Source: Mesorhizobium_B sp963522145
Lineage (GTDB): Bacteria; Pseudomonadota; Alphaproteobacteria; Rhizobiales; Rhizobiaceae
Direction of reading: 5' to 3'
Length of the DNA stretch: 64,000 nt
NCBI GenBank assembly: GCA_963522145.1
Contig: CAUQXI010000007.1
Coordinates: 62,001-126,000, forward strand
This document shows, in pieces, positions 15,637-24,277 of the stretch. The position numbers were made by a program, and so were the translations under genes. Under the pieces are notes generated by a model, which worked only from the letters and a program-made list of their open reading frames with translations, did not search any database and was not told the origin of the DNA. The stretch's first letter is position 1, and each line of letters opens with the position of its first letter.

Positions 15637-16095
15637 TCATTGCGCCGCTTCCTTGGGAACGATCCCCAGATGCGCGCGCACGGCCCGGAAGCCGCCTTCG
15701 TAGATGTCGCGCTGGACCATGGTCTTGAGCCGCTCCTCCTCGCCCGCCGGAGTGTCGAAGCGTGATTCCCACTCCCAGAAGCACAGGTCGCCGTCCGTGA
15801 CGGGCGTCAGCCGCACATGGGCGACGTAGTTCAGAAGCGGCACGGGCGTGTCGAGCAGGCAATAGGTGAAGGCCATGTCGATGTCGGACAGCGTGAGCAA
15901 CTGCTCGCGTAGCTCCGAGCCGTCGGCGAGGTGGAAGCGCCGGACGCAGCCCACTTTGTCCACCGGCAGCCCGCGCTCGATCTGGCTGTCGCTGACGGCC
16001 GGATGCCAGCGATCATGGCCGTTGAAGTCGCGGATCACGTCCCACACGGCGTCCACGGGCGCTTCCAGAACCGTGCTGGTCTTGATCCGGGGCAT
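15637..16095 (-). CDS. SRPBCC family protein (CoxG/polyketide cyclase-like), copy 2
   Basis: A 152-residue START-like (SRPBCC) protein. The opening TSTVLEAPVDAVWDVIRDFNGHDRWHPAV is the typical helix-grip start, with KVGCVRRFHLADGSELREQLLTLSD following. The fold binds hydrophobic ligands in a deep cavity. It starts 3 bases after the stop of a paralogous neighbour and shares its architecture block by block, so the pair arose by tandem duplication. CoxG proteins of this fold anchor or mature CO dehydrogenase at the membrane, a plausible role here given the Mo hydroxylase downstream. Ligand delivery is an alternative. Confidence 0.85.
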   Translation of the reverse strand: MPRIKTSTVLEAPVDAVWDVIRDFNGHDRWHPAVSDSQIERGLPVDKVGCVRRFHLADGSELREQLLTLSDIDMAFTYCLLDTPVPLLNYVAHVRLTPVTDGDLCFWEWESRFDTPAGEEERLKTMVQRDIYEGGFRAVRAHLGIVPKEAAQ

Positions 16096-16098
16096 TGC

Positions 16099-16539
16099 TC
16101 AGCGTTCCCCGAAATGCCGCTTCAAGGCGTCGAAGCCCGCCTGGAAGACATTCGTGCCGATGCCGGAAACGAGGTCGGCGGCGACGTCCGCGGCACAGTC
16201 GAACTCTGCCGTCCATTCCGCGAATGTGCGGTCGCCGTCCACCACGGGCGTCAGCCGCAGCGTCGCGACATAGTCGGTCAGCGGCATCGGGCTTTCGAGG
16301 ATCCCATAGGTGCAGAACATGTCGTAGTCGCTGAGGCCGAACAGCTTCTCACGGATGCGGTCGCCGTTCTGGAGGTGGAAGTCGCGCACACAGCCGACCT
16401 TGTCGGACGGCTCACCGTTTTCGATGCGGCTGTCGCGGATGCGCGGATGCCAGCGCGGCAGACCGTTGAAGTCGCGCACCCGCTCCCACACCTTGGCGGC
16501 AGGCGCATCGATGACGCTGGAAATGAAGACGCGGGGCAT
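16099..16539 (-). CDS. SRPBCC family protein (CoxG/polyketide cyclase-like), copy 1
   Basis: A 146-residue SRPBCC protein, paralogous to the next gene. SSVIDAPAAKVWERVRDFNGLPRWHPRI matches the same helix-grip start, and KVGCVRDFHLQNGDRIREKL the same central block. There is no signal peptide or C-terminal membrane anchor, unlike true CoxG. It lies 3 bases downstream of the giant SPFH protein and heads the block of hydroxylase genes. Coupled position suggests a role in binding the hydrophobic substrate or in membrane association of the hydroxylase, possibly through the SPFH protein. Confidence 0.85.
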   Translation of the reverse strand: MPRVFISSVIDAPAAKVWERVRDFNGLPRWHPRIRDSRIENGEPSDKVGCVRDFHLQNGDRIREKLFGLSDYDMFCTYGILESPMPLTDYVATLRLTPVVDGDRTFAEWTAEFDCAADVAADLVSGIGTNVFQAGFDALKRHFGER

Positions 16540-16542
16540 GGC

Positions 16543-19209
16543 TTACCTCTTGGCCCCAGGCTTGGGCAGGCTGCCGGGTCCCGGCGGCGTCTGTGCGGCT
16601 CCGCCGCCATCGCCTTTCGGCGGCCGGGCGCCGTTGGCGTCCTTGCCGATGCGCTGCAGGTCGCTCGCCTCGCGGATCAGCCCGCCCATCTTGGCGAGGC
16701 TGCCGCCCTCGATGCCGATATCCGCCAGCAGGTTGTCGATCAGCGGCGCCTGCACGCGGTAGCGCAGCGCGGATTCGATCACCTCGTCGGTCGGATTGCG
16801 GCCGCTCCCCTCCCCGAAGCTGCCCCCGCCCATGCCGCCGAGCTGCATGATGCGGATGTCGTTGATCTTTTCCATCGGCTTGACGGAAGCCGCGACGATC
16901 CCCTCCACATGCTCGAGGAGCTTGCGGCGGAAGAGCGAGTCGCGTGCCTCGTCGGAAAGCATGTTTTCCGCCTCGTTGAGGAGCTTCTGCGCCTCCGCCT
17001 CCACCGCGCGGCGCACGCGCTCGGCGCCGGCCGCGATCGTCTTTTCCTGCGCGGCCTTTTCCGCCATGGCGACGTCGACCTCGCGCCGGCGCTTGGCTTC
17101 CTCGGCCTCGCGCGTCGTGCGGATGCTTTCCTCGGCCTCCACTGCGCGGGCGCGGGCCGTATCGGCTTCCGCGCGGGCAGCAGACTCTTCGAGCGACTTC
17201 TGGTGCAGCGCGATGTCCTTTTCCATCTGCGCGGTTTCCACCACCTGCTCGCGCTCGACCTCCAGACGCCTGCGGTCGCGCTCCTGCATGATGCGGGCTT
17301 CGTCCAGCCCGCGCTCGGAGGCGATGCGGGCGCGCTCGACCTCCTCGCGCGAGGAGATCTCGGCCTCGCGCAGGGACTGCATGCGCGCGATCTCGAGCTG
17401 CTCGATCGCGCGGCGGCGCTCCAGCCGTGCCGCCTCGATCGCGCGTTCGCGTGATACTTCGGCGGTTTCCACTTCGCGCTGCGCCGTGATTTCGGCTTGG
17501 CGCACCCTTGCATCCGCCTCGGCGCGCTCGGACTTGCGCCCCGCGAGCTCGATCACGCGGGCTTCTTCCGCTTCCTCCGTCCGGCGCTTGCGCTCGATGT
17601 CGCTGACCTCGCGATCCTGCGCCGAAAGGATGCGCTCCTTTTCCAGCGCCAGATCGGACATGATCTGTTCGCGCTCGACCGCTTCGCGGCGCTTGATCTC
17701 GGCTTCCTCAATGGCCCTGTTGCGCTCGATCTGCTTGCTGCGGGTTTCCTGCTCGGCCGAGATGCGGCTGGCATCGAGCCGCGCCTGGCTTTCGACGCGC
17801 GCGGCCTCAACCTCCTCCGTGGCGGTGATCTCGGCGCTGCTCAAGAGCCGGGTGCGCTCGATCTCGCGTTCGCGCACGTCCCGCTCCGACGCGATCCGCT
17901 CCACCGCCGTCTTGCTTTCCTGTGCGATACGCGCGGCTTCCGTGGCCTCGCGCGCGGCGATCTCCGCTTCCTCGATGGCGCGCTGACGGCCGATCTCCTG
18001 CGCGCGCGTCTGGCCCTCTTGCCGGATGCGGGCTTCCGCAACCTGCCGTTCCTGCTCGATCCGGGCGCGTTCCACCGCCTCCTTTGCCGTGATCTCGGCC
18101 TGTTCCAGCGCGCTTTCCCGCTCGATCTCGCGCGCCCGGGTTTCGCGCTCATTGTCGATGCGGGCTTCGGCCACCGCGCGCTCCTGCACGATGCGGGCCT
18201 TTTCGATCTCCTCGCGCAGGCTGATCTCGGCGGTTTCGATCGTGCGCTGGCGTTCCAGCTCGCGCTGGCGGATGTCGCGCTCGGACGCGATCCGCGCCTC
18301 GGACACGGCGCGCTCATGGGAAATGCGGTTCTTTTCGATCGCCTCGCGGGCGATGATCTGCGCGCTTTCGGCTTCCGTGTCGCGCTCGGCGCGCTCGCGT
18401 GCCAGATGCGCCCGCTGCACGGCCCGGCGGACCTCCACGTCGCGCTCCTGCTCCAGCCTGGCTTCCTCGCTGGCGCGCTCGATCTCCAGCGACTGCTTCT
18501 CGGCTTCGAGGTTGCGGGCGCGGATCTGGATGGCCGCATCCTGCTCGATGTCGTTGCGCAGCTTGCGCTTGCCCTCGATGTTCTGGATCAGCGCGGTCAG
18601 GCCTTCCGCGTCGAAGCGGTTGGATGGATTGAAATATTGCAGGTCGGTCTGGTCGATATCGGTGATGGCGAGCGATTCCAGCTCGAGCCCGTTCTTGCTC
18701 AGCCCCTCCTGCGCCACGTCATGAACGCGGCGGACGAACTCGCCGCGCTGCTCGTGCATCTCCTCCATGGTCATCTCGGCCGACACGGTCCGAAGCGCGG
18801 ATTCGAACTTGCCGGTCAGAAGCGCGTTGAGCGTTCCCGCCTCCAGCGTGCGGCGGCCCAGCGTGGACGCGGCGATCGACACGGCCTCGCGCGTCCGGCG
18901 GATGCGCACATAGAACTCGGCTTCCACATCCACGCGCATGCGGTCGCGTGTGATCAGCGCCGCCTCGCGAGAGCGCACGATTTCCAGCGGCAGCGTGTTC
19001 ATGTTGACAGGCGTAATGTCATGGACGATCGGCCACACGAATGCGCCGCCGTCGATCACCACCTTCTCGCCTAGGAACCCTGTGCGCACGAAGGCGATCT
19101 CCTTCGTGGAGCGGCGGTAAAGCCAGCTCATCACGAAATAGATCACCGCGATGACGATGATCGCCAGAATAAGCCACAAAATGACCTGGCCGATCAGCTG
19201 ACCGTTCAT
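16543..19209 (-). CDS. Giant SPFH/flotillin-like membrane protein with hendecad coiled coil
   Basis: An 888-residue flotillin-like protein. One membrane helix lies at residues 7-29 (IGQVILWLILAIIVIAVIYFVMSWL region). An SPFH/band 7 domain follows at about 33-235 (STKEIAFVRTGFLGEKVVIDGGAFVWP, RMRVDVEAEFYVRI, GLSKNGLELESLAITDIDQTDLQYFNPSNRFDAEG). Residues 241-727 are an almost uninterrupted array of 11-residue repeats, then a C-terminal domain (TDEVIESALRYRVQAPLIDNLLADIGIEG) and a Pro/Gly tail. SPFH proteins form membrane cages or microdomains. The start ATG 19209 follows GGGAGAACGGAA. Its place inside a catabolic operon, between a Tm-1-type barrel and SRPBCC genes, is unusual. Confidence 0.88.
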   Translation of the reverse strand: MNGQLIGQVILWLILAIIVIAVIYFVMSWLYRRSTKEIAFVRTGFLGEKVVIDGGAFVWPIVHDITPVNMNTLPLEIVRSREAALITRDRMRVDVEAEFYVRIRRTREAVSIAASTLGRRTLEAGTLNALLTGKFESALRTVSAEMTMEEMHEQRGEFVRRVHDVAQEGLSKNGLELESLAITDIDQTDLQYFNPSNRFDAEGLTALIQNIEGKRKLRNDIEQDAAIQIRARNLEAEKQSLEIERASEEARLEQERDVEVRRAVQRAHLARERAERDTEAESAQIIAREAIEKNRISHERAVSEARIASERDIRQRELERQRTIETAEISLREEIEKARIVQERAVAEARIDNERETRAREIERESALEQAEITAKEAVERARIEQERQVAEARIRQEGQTRAQEIGRQRAIEEAEIAAREATEAARIAQESKTAVERIASERDVREREIERTRLLSSAEITATEEVEAARVESQARLDASRISAEQETRSKQIERNRAIEEAEIKRREAVEREQIMSDLALEKERILSAQDREVSDIERKRRTEEAEEARVIELAGRKSERAEADARVRQAEITAQREVETAEVSRERAIEAARLERRRAIEQLEIARMQSLREAEISSREEVERARIASERGLDEARIMQERDRRRLEVEREQVVETAQMEKDIALHQKSLEESAARAEADTARARAVEAEESIRTTREAEEAKRRREVDVAMAEKAAQEKTIAAGAERVRRAVEAEAQKLLNEAENMLSDEARDSLFRRKLLEHVEGIVAASVKPMEKINDIRIMQLGGMGGGSFGEGSGRNPTDEVIESALRYRVQAPLIDNLLADIGIEGGSLAKMGGLIREASDLQRIGKDANGARPPKGDGGGAAQTPPGPGSLPKPGAKR
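17029..18489 (-). repeat. 42-copy hendecad (11-residue, 33-bp) repeat in SPFH gene
   Basis: Residues 241-727 of the SPFH protein read as consecutive 11-residue units that mostly begin with Ile, Leu or Val and end in charged residues, for example ISLREEIEKAR, IVQERAVAEAR, IDNERETRARE, IERESALEQAE. Units 1-28 are in strict phase. A 25-residue break at about 549-573 is followed by 14 more. Many units recur in sets of four (44 residues, 132 bases), so the region grew by duplication. Hendecads predict a slightly right-handed or straight coiled coil of roughly 70 nm. Confidence 0.8.
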
Positions 19210-19255
19210 TTCCGTTCTCCCAAATCGTCGCGGTAAAGGGCGCGCACCATGACCT

Positions 19256-20086
19256 TCACCTTCCCCTGATCTCTTTGAAACGCTTGGTTTGTTCGGTGAG
19301 CGCGATCTCGGCCGGCAGGCGCTCCATGGAAGAAGCGCCGTAGAAGCCGTGGCAGTGCGCCGTGTTATTGAGGATGAACTCGGCATCCTCCGGCTGCGCC
19401 ACGGGCCCGCCATGAACGAGGATCAGCACGTCCTTGTTGACCGTGAGCGCAGCCTCGCTCCACTCGTCCACGAGGCGGGGACAATCTTCGAGCTTGAGCG
19501 CAGTTTCCGCGCCGATCGAGCCGCCGGTGGTCAGGCCGAGATGGCACACCACGATATCCGCGCCCGCCCGCGCCATCGCCTCGGCCTCCCCGGCATTGAA
19601 CACGTAGGGCGTGGTCAGGAGGTCGCGGGCACGCGCCTTGGCGATCATGTCAACCTCGAGCCCGTAGGACATGCCCGTTTCCTCGAGATTGGCGCGGAAC
19701 GTGCCGTCGATCAGCCCCACTGTCGGAAAGTTCTGCACGCCGGAGAAGCCGATACGCTTCAGCTCGTCAAGGAACACGTCCATGATGCGGAACGGGTCGG
19801 TCGCATTGACGCCGGCGAGCACGGGCGTGTGGCGGATCACAGGCAGCACTTCGGCCGCCATCTCCTGGACTATCGCGTTGGCATCGCCGTAAGCGAGCAG
19901 GCCCGCCAGCGAACCGCGACCGGCCATGCGGTAGCGGCCCGAATTATAGATCACGATCAGGTCGATGCCGGCCGCTTCCTCGCATTTGGCCGAAAGCCCG
20001 GTGCCCGCCCCGCCGCCGATGATCGGCCGGCCTTCCGTCCGCATCGCGCGGAACTTCTCGAGGATTTTTGCGCGTTCGATCGCCAC
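19256..20086 (-). CDS. Phosphoenolpyruvate hydrolase-family TIM-barrel protein (Tm-1 C-terminal type)
   Basis: A 276-residue TIM-barrel protein of the family annotated as phosphoenolpyruvate hydrolase or TIM-barrel signal transduction protein. Diagnostic blocks are PIIGGGAGTGLSAKCEEAAGIDLIVIYNSGRYRMAGRGSLAG at about 21-62, GVQNFPTVGLIDGTFRANLEETG near 115, VCHLGLTTGGSIGAE near 180 and LVHGGPVAQPEDAEFIL near 223. In the plant Tm-1 protein this barrel is joined behind a UPF0261 ATP-binding domain. Here that domain is on the preceding gene, only 4 bases away. The catalytic function is unproven. The family name implies C-C or C-O chemistry on small acids. Confidence 0.88.
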   Translation of the reverse strand: MAIERAKILEKFRAMRTEGRPIIGGGAGTGLSAKCEEAAGIDLIVIYNSGRYRMAGRGSLAGLLAYGDANAIVQEMAAEVLPVIRHTPVLAGVNATDPFRIMDVFLDELKRIGFSGVQNFPTVGLIDGTFRANLEETGMSYGLEVDMIAKARARDLLTTPYVFNAGEAEAMARAGADIVVCHLGLTTGGSIGAETALKLEDCPRLVDEWSEAALTVNKDVLILVHGGPVAQPEDAEFILNNTAHCHGFYGASSMERLPAEIALTEQTKRFKEIRGR

Positions 20087-20090
20087 GGTC

Positions 20091-22337
20091 TCAGATCCTC
20101 GCCCGGCTGGGCTTGGCGCGCGGGGTGCCGTGAAGGCTGCGGAATGCCTTCACCACCTCGGCGGCAAAAGCCGGATCGTTGATATGGTGCGGCACACGGA
20201 TGAGCTGGCGAGTGGAGGTCTGCCGCACGGTTGCCTCCAGCGTGTTGAAAAGGGCGAGGTCAGCCTGCTTGTCGAAGAAGGGCTGCCCGGGGCGATCGAG
20301 CGCCGACACGCCGCCTTCGGGGATGAAGAAGCGCACGGGCGCTTCCATGGCGTTGAGGCGCTCGCCGATCCAGCGCCCGAAGGCGGCGTTCTCGTCCGCG
20401 GTGGTGCGCATCAGCGTCACCTGCGGATTGTGCTTGTAAAGAAGGCGGCTGCGGAACTTCTCCGGCACGGTATCGAGCGAGCCGAAATTCACCATGTCGA
20501 GCGCGCCGACCGAGCCGATATAAGGGATGCGCCGGCGGATTACCGCGCCGAAGCGGTCTGCGGTGGCGGGGAAGATGCCGCCGACCAGCATGTCGGCCAC
20601 TTCGGTGGTCGTGATGTCGATCACGCCGCCGACCAGCCCGCCTTCGACCAGGTTCTCCATCGACCGTCCGCCAGTGCCGGTGGCATGGAAGACGAGGCAG
20701 TCATAATCGGCTTCCAGCATGGCCGTGATCTGCTGGATGCAGGGCGTGGTGACGCCGAACATGGTGAGGCCGATCGCGGGCCGGGCTTCCGGTGCGGGAT
20801 TGCGCCGGCTCTGCACCTGTGCCGCGCGGCGCGCCTTCACCATGCCGGCAAGCGCATAGGCGCCGTTGGAAAGGATCTGGCGGGTGATCGAGTTCAATCC
20901 TTGCACATCGGCCACGGCGGGCAGCATCAGGATGTCGGACGCGCCCACATAGGAGCTGACATCGCTGGAGGCGACGGTGGAGATCATCACCTTGGGCACG
21001 CCGACCTTCAGGGCGCGCATGGCGGGCGTCGCCATGGCGGTGCCGCCCGAGCCGCCGGCGCTGATAATGCCCACCACCTCGCTTCGGCTGCGCATCCAGC
21101 GCTCGAAGGCGAGCGTCATGCCTTCGACAGATTGTCCGCGATCGGCGGTGAACACGCCGCTCGCGCCGCGCGGATGGAAGGCGGCCACCTGATGGGCGGG
21201 GATGTCGGCGCCCGAATGCTTTCCGGACGTGGAAAGGTCCACGATGCGCACGGGCAGGCCTTCCGCCTTGATGATGTCGCGGATGAAGCGGAGCTCCTCA
21301 CCCTTGGTGTCCAGCGTGCCGGCCACGAGCACGACGGGCTCGCCGCCGGGGCTCAAGGGACGAAGCTCGGCCTGCGCGGCGCCAAGCCCGAGCGGCGCAT
21401 CGGACACCACGCGCGCCGACTGCTCGATCAGCCGCACCGGCACCGGCTGCGACCAACGCGTGGGCGGCACCGGATTGGACAGGTAGATCTTGCGCGGACC
21501 CGACTGCGGCCTGGCACTCGTTTGGAGGGGAGCTGCCGACTCCGCCGAAGCCTCGGCCGCTTCCTCGCCGTGCCGTCCGACGCCCAGGAAACGCTGCTGA
21601 AGCTCGCGGTCACCGGCGAGACGCGCGGCATCGGTCACGCGGTTGATGCGCCCGTTGACCATGATCGCGACCTGTTCGGCGACCGTGGTGGCGACGCCGA
21701 TATTCTGCTCGATCACGAGCACGTCCACGTCGCCTTCTTCGCCGAGCCGCACCAGCATCTCGGCGACTTGGTTAACGATCACGGGCGCCAGCCCTTCGGT
21801 CGGCTCGTCCATCACGAGGAGGCGCGGGTTGAGGAGCAGTGCGCGCGAGATGGCGAGCATCTGCTGCTCGCCGCCCGAAAGCTGCCCGCCGCCATTGTTG
21901 CGGCGCTCGGCGAGGCGCGGGAAGGTCGAATAGATGCGCTCGATCGACCAGTTCGCCCCTTGAGCCCCGCGTTTTCCGGGCCTGCCGATCAGCCGCAAAT
22001 GCTCGTCCACAGTGAGCGAGCGCCACAGGCGCCGGCCCTGCGGCACATAGCCTAGGCCCAGCCGCGCGATGTCGGCTGGGGCCATGCCGGTCAGTTCCCG
22101 GCCGAGGAAACGGATCGAGCCGCCGGCCGCCGGCACGAGGCCCATGATGGCCTTGCAGAGCGTCGTCTTGCCCATGCCGTTGCGGCCGACCACGGACAGC
22201 ACGCCGGAGGGAAGCGTCAAATCCACGCCCTGAAGCGCGTGGCTCGCGCCATAGAAGACGTTGAGGCCCTTGACCTCCAGCACCGGCGGACCGCCCCGCG
22301 CGGCGTCGATACGCTCAGCCCCCATTCGCTCAGCCAT
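20091..22337 (-). CDS. LivF-type ABC ATPase fused to Tm-1-like (UPF0261) ATP-binding domain
   Basis: A 748-residue fusion. Residues 18-255 are a branched-chain-amino-acid-type ABC ATPase (Walker A GRNGMGKTT at 51-59, LSGGEQ at 153-158, Walker B LLVMDEPT at 173-180). After a linker rich in Ala, Ser and Pro, residues 335-735 are a Tm-1-like UPF0261 domain (VVLVAGTLDTKGEELRFIRD, IISAGGSGGTAMATPAMRAL, HATGTGGRSMENLVEGGLVGGVIDITTTEVAD). It overlaps the livG-like gene by 8 bases and ends 4 bases before the Tm-1-type barrel gene. The fusion physically joins transport to an enzyme of unknown reaction, hinting that uptake and first processing are coupled. Confidence 0.9.
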   Translation of the reverse strand: MAERMGAERIDAARGGPPVLEVKGLNVFYGASHALQGVDLTLPSGVLSVVGRNGMGKTTLCKAIMGLVPAAGGSIRFLGRELTGMAPADIARLGLGYVPQGRRLWRSLTVDEHLRLIGRPGKRGAQGANWSIERIYSTFPRLAERRNNGGGQLSGGEQQMLAISRALLLNPRLLVMDEPTEGLAPVIVNQVAEMLVRLGEEGDVDVLVIEQNIGVATTVAEQVAIMVNGRINRVTDAARLAGDRELQQRFLGVGRHGEEAAEASAESAAPLQTSARPQSGPRKIYLSNPVPPTRWSQPVPVRLIEQSARVVSDAPLGLGAAQAELRPLSPGGEPVVLVAGTLDTKGEELRFIRDIIKAEGLPVRIVDLSTSGKHSGADIPAHQVAAFHPRGASGVFTADRGQSVEGMTLAFERWMRSRSEVVGIISAGGSGGTAMATPAMRALKVGVPKVMISTVASSDVSSYVGASDILMLPAVADVQGLNSITRQILSNGAYALAGMVKARRAAQVQSRRNPAPEARPAIGLTMFGVTTPCIQQITAMLEADYDCLVFHATGTGGRSMENLVEGGLVGGVIDITTTEVADMLVGGIFPATADRFGAVIRRRIPYIGSVGALDMVNFGSLDTVPEKFRSRLLYKHNPQVTLMRTTADENAAFGRWIGERLNAMEAPVRFFIPEGGVSALDRPGQPFFDKQADLALFNTLEATVRQTSTRQLIRVPHHINDPAFAAEVVKAFRSLHGTPRAKPSRARI

Positions 22338-23187
22338 GCCCGAGCCCTCCGGGACCGCCGAGATAAAGCTCCTGCACCTGCGGATCGGACTCGATCTCGG
22401 CCGGCTTGCCTTCCTTGAAGACGCGGCCGTTATGCATCATCGTGACGCTTTCGGAGACGCGCAGCGCCACGTCCATGTCGTGCTCGATGATGATGAATCC
22501 GATATGGGCGGGCAGGTTGCCGAGGATCTCGATCAGGTCCTTGCGCTCGGTGGGCGACAACCCCGCCGCCGGCTCGTCGAACAGCACGAAGCGCGGCGCC
22601 CCGGCGAGCGCGAGCGCGATCTCAAGCTGCCGCTGCTGGCCGTAAGCCAGTTCCGACACTTTCCGGTCGCGCAGATCGATCAGATGCACGGCCGTTGCAA
22701 GCTGCTCGGCGGCATGGACCAGCGCATCGCTGCGGCGCGGACGCAAGAACGAGAAGCGGTTGCGCGACACGCCCCGGCAGGCGAGATAGATGTTGTCGAG
22801 CACGCTCAAGCCGCCGAACAGAAGCGAGATCTGGTAGGTGCGGCGAAGCCCCCGACGGATGCGCTCGAAAGCGGGAAAGGCGGTCACGTCCTCGCCGAAC
22901 AGGCGGATCGTGCCCGAGGTCGGCAGGAAGTCGCCGGTGATGCAGTTGAAGAGCGTCGTCTTGCCCGCGCCGTTCGAGCCCAGCACCGCGCGGCGCTCGC
23001 CGGGCCGCACCGTCAGCGACACATCCGTCAGCGCCGCGAGCGCGCCGAACAGGCGGGTGACGCCGCGCAGTTCCAGCGCATTGGCCGTGCCGGTCGCCGA
23101 CAGCCGCTGCGCGATGCTCGTCGCTCCACCCGGAGCGGGAGCTGGGGCGGGAGTTGCGGCGGGAACGGGAGCGAGCGCCAGAACCAT
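22330..23187 (-). CDS. ABC transporter ATP-binding protein, LivG-like
   Basis: A 285-residue ATPase of the branched-chain amino acid/amide uptake (HAAT) family. After an Ala/Pro-rich N-terminal extension of about 35 residues come Walker A GSNGAGKTT near 70, the Q-loop RTYQISLLFGGLSVLDNIYLAC near 115, the signature ELAYGQQRQLEIALALA (LSxGQ replaced by AYGQ, usual for LivG) near 180, Walker B FVLFDEPAAGLSPTE and the H-loop IEHDM. Its start abuts the permease stop, and its end overlaps the LivF/Tm-1 fusion. It energises import with the adjacent permeases. Confidence 0.92.
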   Translation of the reverse strand: MVLALAPVPAATPAPAPAPGGATSIAQRLSATGTANALELRGVTRLFGALAALTDVSLTVRPGERRAVLGSNGAGKTTLFNCITGDFLPTSGTIRLFGEDVTAFPAFERIRRGLRRTYQISLLFGGLSVLDNIYLACRGVSRNRFSFLRPRRSDALVHAAEQLATAVHLIDLRDRKVSELAYGQQRQLEIALALAGAPRFVLFDEPAAGLSPTERKDLIEILGNLPAHIGFIIIEHDMDVALRVSESVTMMHNGRVFKEGKPAEIESDPQVQELYLGGPGGLGHG

Positions 23188-24276
23188 CTAGAGCCCCGCG
23201 CTCTTGTTGCCGGTGAGCGAGGAGGCCGCGCGCAGCTTTGCCGTGAGCTTCGGCCAAAGGCCGAGGATCCCGTCCGGCGACCAGAACACGATCGCCAGGA
23301 ACACCAGCCCGATCAGGAGTTGGAAGCGCTCGCCGGGAATGCCGATCAGCACCAGGAAATCGAGCGCGAAGGTGCGCAGCAGCACGAAGATCAGCGCGCC
23401 GATAAAGGGGCCGATCGGATGGCGGATGCCGCCGATCACAGCGATGATCAGGATGTCGATCACCGGCCCGACCGCCACGGTGCCGGGCGACACCTGGGCG
23501 TTCAGCCAGGCGAGCAGCACCCCGGCCACCGCGGCGATGAAGCTCGCAAAGGCATAGGCCGCGATGCGGTGGGCGGTAACGTTGAAGCCGAGCGCAGCCA
23601 TGCGGCGCGGATTGTCGCGCACGCCCTGCAGCGCCAGCCCGAAAGGCGAGCGCGAAACATAAAGCACGACGAGATAGGACAGCACGGCGAAGAAGAGTGT
23701 GAGGTAGTAGAGCGGGATCGGCGCGCGCCAGTCGACGCCGAAAAGGGGCGGCGGCAGCACCTGGTTGAAGCCGTTGAAGCCGTTCAAAACGGCGTAGTTC
23801 TGCCGCGCGAAGTAAAAGAAGGCCGCCGCGATCGCGAGCGTGATCATGATCGTATAGATGCCTTCGGTGCGCACGGCGAGCGCACCGGTCAGCGTGCCGA
23901 AAAGCGTGGCGATCAGGAGCGCGATCGGCACCACCAGCCACCAGGGCGCGCCCAGGCTGATCGTGGTCACGCCCGAATGGCCGAACACGGCGACCATGTA
24001 GCCTGCGATGCCGGCGACCGTCATCTGCGCCAGGCTTACCATGCCGCCGTAACCGCCGAGGAACATCAGCGACAGCGCGATCATGCCGAGGATAAAGGCC
24101 CAGCCGAAGATCTGGAACAGCACGAAGCCGGATGCCACCACCGGCATCAGAAGAGCCACAAAGGCGACGATCCAGTAGCTCCACGGGATGTTCGCCGGGC
24201 CGAGATGGGCGACGCCTGCGCCGCGTGTGCCGTTCCACGCGCGGGCGGGAGCGAGCGAGGGATCGGCGACAGCCAT
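23188..24276 (-). CDS. ABC transporter permease, LivM-like
   Basis: A 362-residue integral membrane protein of the LivM class with eight or more hydrophobic segments from residue 34 onward. The family blocks ALSLMFLGGYGGMVSLAQMTVAGIAGYMVAVFGHSG near 90, VLYVSRSPFGLALQGVRDNPRRMAALGFNVTAHRIAAYAFASFIAAVAG near 215-260 (EAA-like coupling loop) and VIGGIRHPIGPFIGALIFVLL near 285 are clear. It is the second permease of the uptake system, placed one base from the LivH-like gene. Confidence 0.92.
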   Translation of the reverse strand: MAVADPSLAPARAWNGTRGAGVAHLGPANIPWSYWIVAFVALLMPVVASGFVLFQIFGWAFILGMIALSLMFLGGYGGMVSLAQMTVAGIAGYMVAVFGHSGVTTISLGAPWWLVVPIALLIATLFGTLTGALAVRTEGIYTIMITLAIAAAFFYFARQNYAVLNGFNGFNQVLPPPLFGVDWRAPIPLYYLTLFFAVLSYLVVLYVSRSPFGLALQGVRDNPRRMAALGFNVTAHRIAAYAFASFIAAVAGVLLAWLNAQVSPGTVAVGPVIDILIIAVIGGIRHPIGPFIGALIFVLLRTFALDFLVLIGIPGERFQLLIGLVFLAIVFWSPDGILGLWPKLTAKLRAASSLTGNKSAGL

Positions 24277-24277
24277 T

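Noticed and set aside
17029..18489. CRISPR array or DNA-level satellite
   Set aside because: The 33-bp periodicity is imperfect in DNA and follows the protein hendecad. It lies wholly within a coding frame with no spacer structure.
16543..19413. Longer SPFH frame starting 68 codons upstream of 19209
   Set aside because: The extra residues are Arg/Ser-rich shadow sequence overlapping the barrel gene. The ribosome binding site and membrane helix support 19209.
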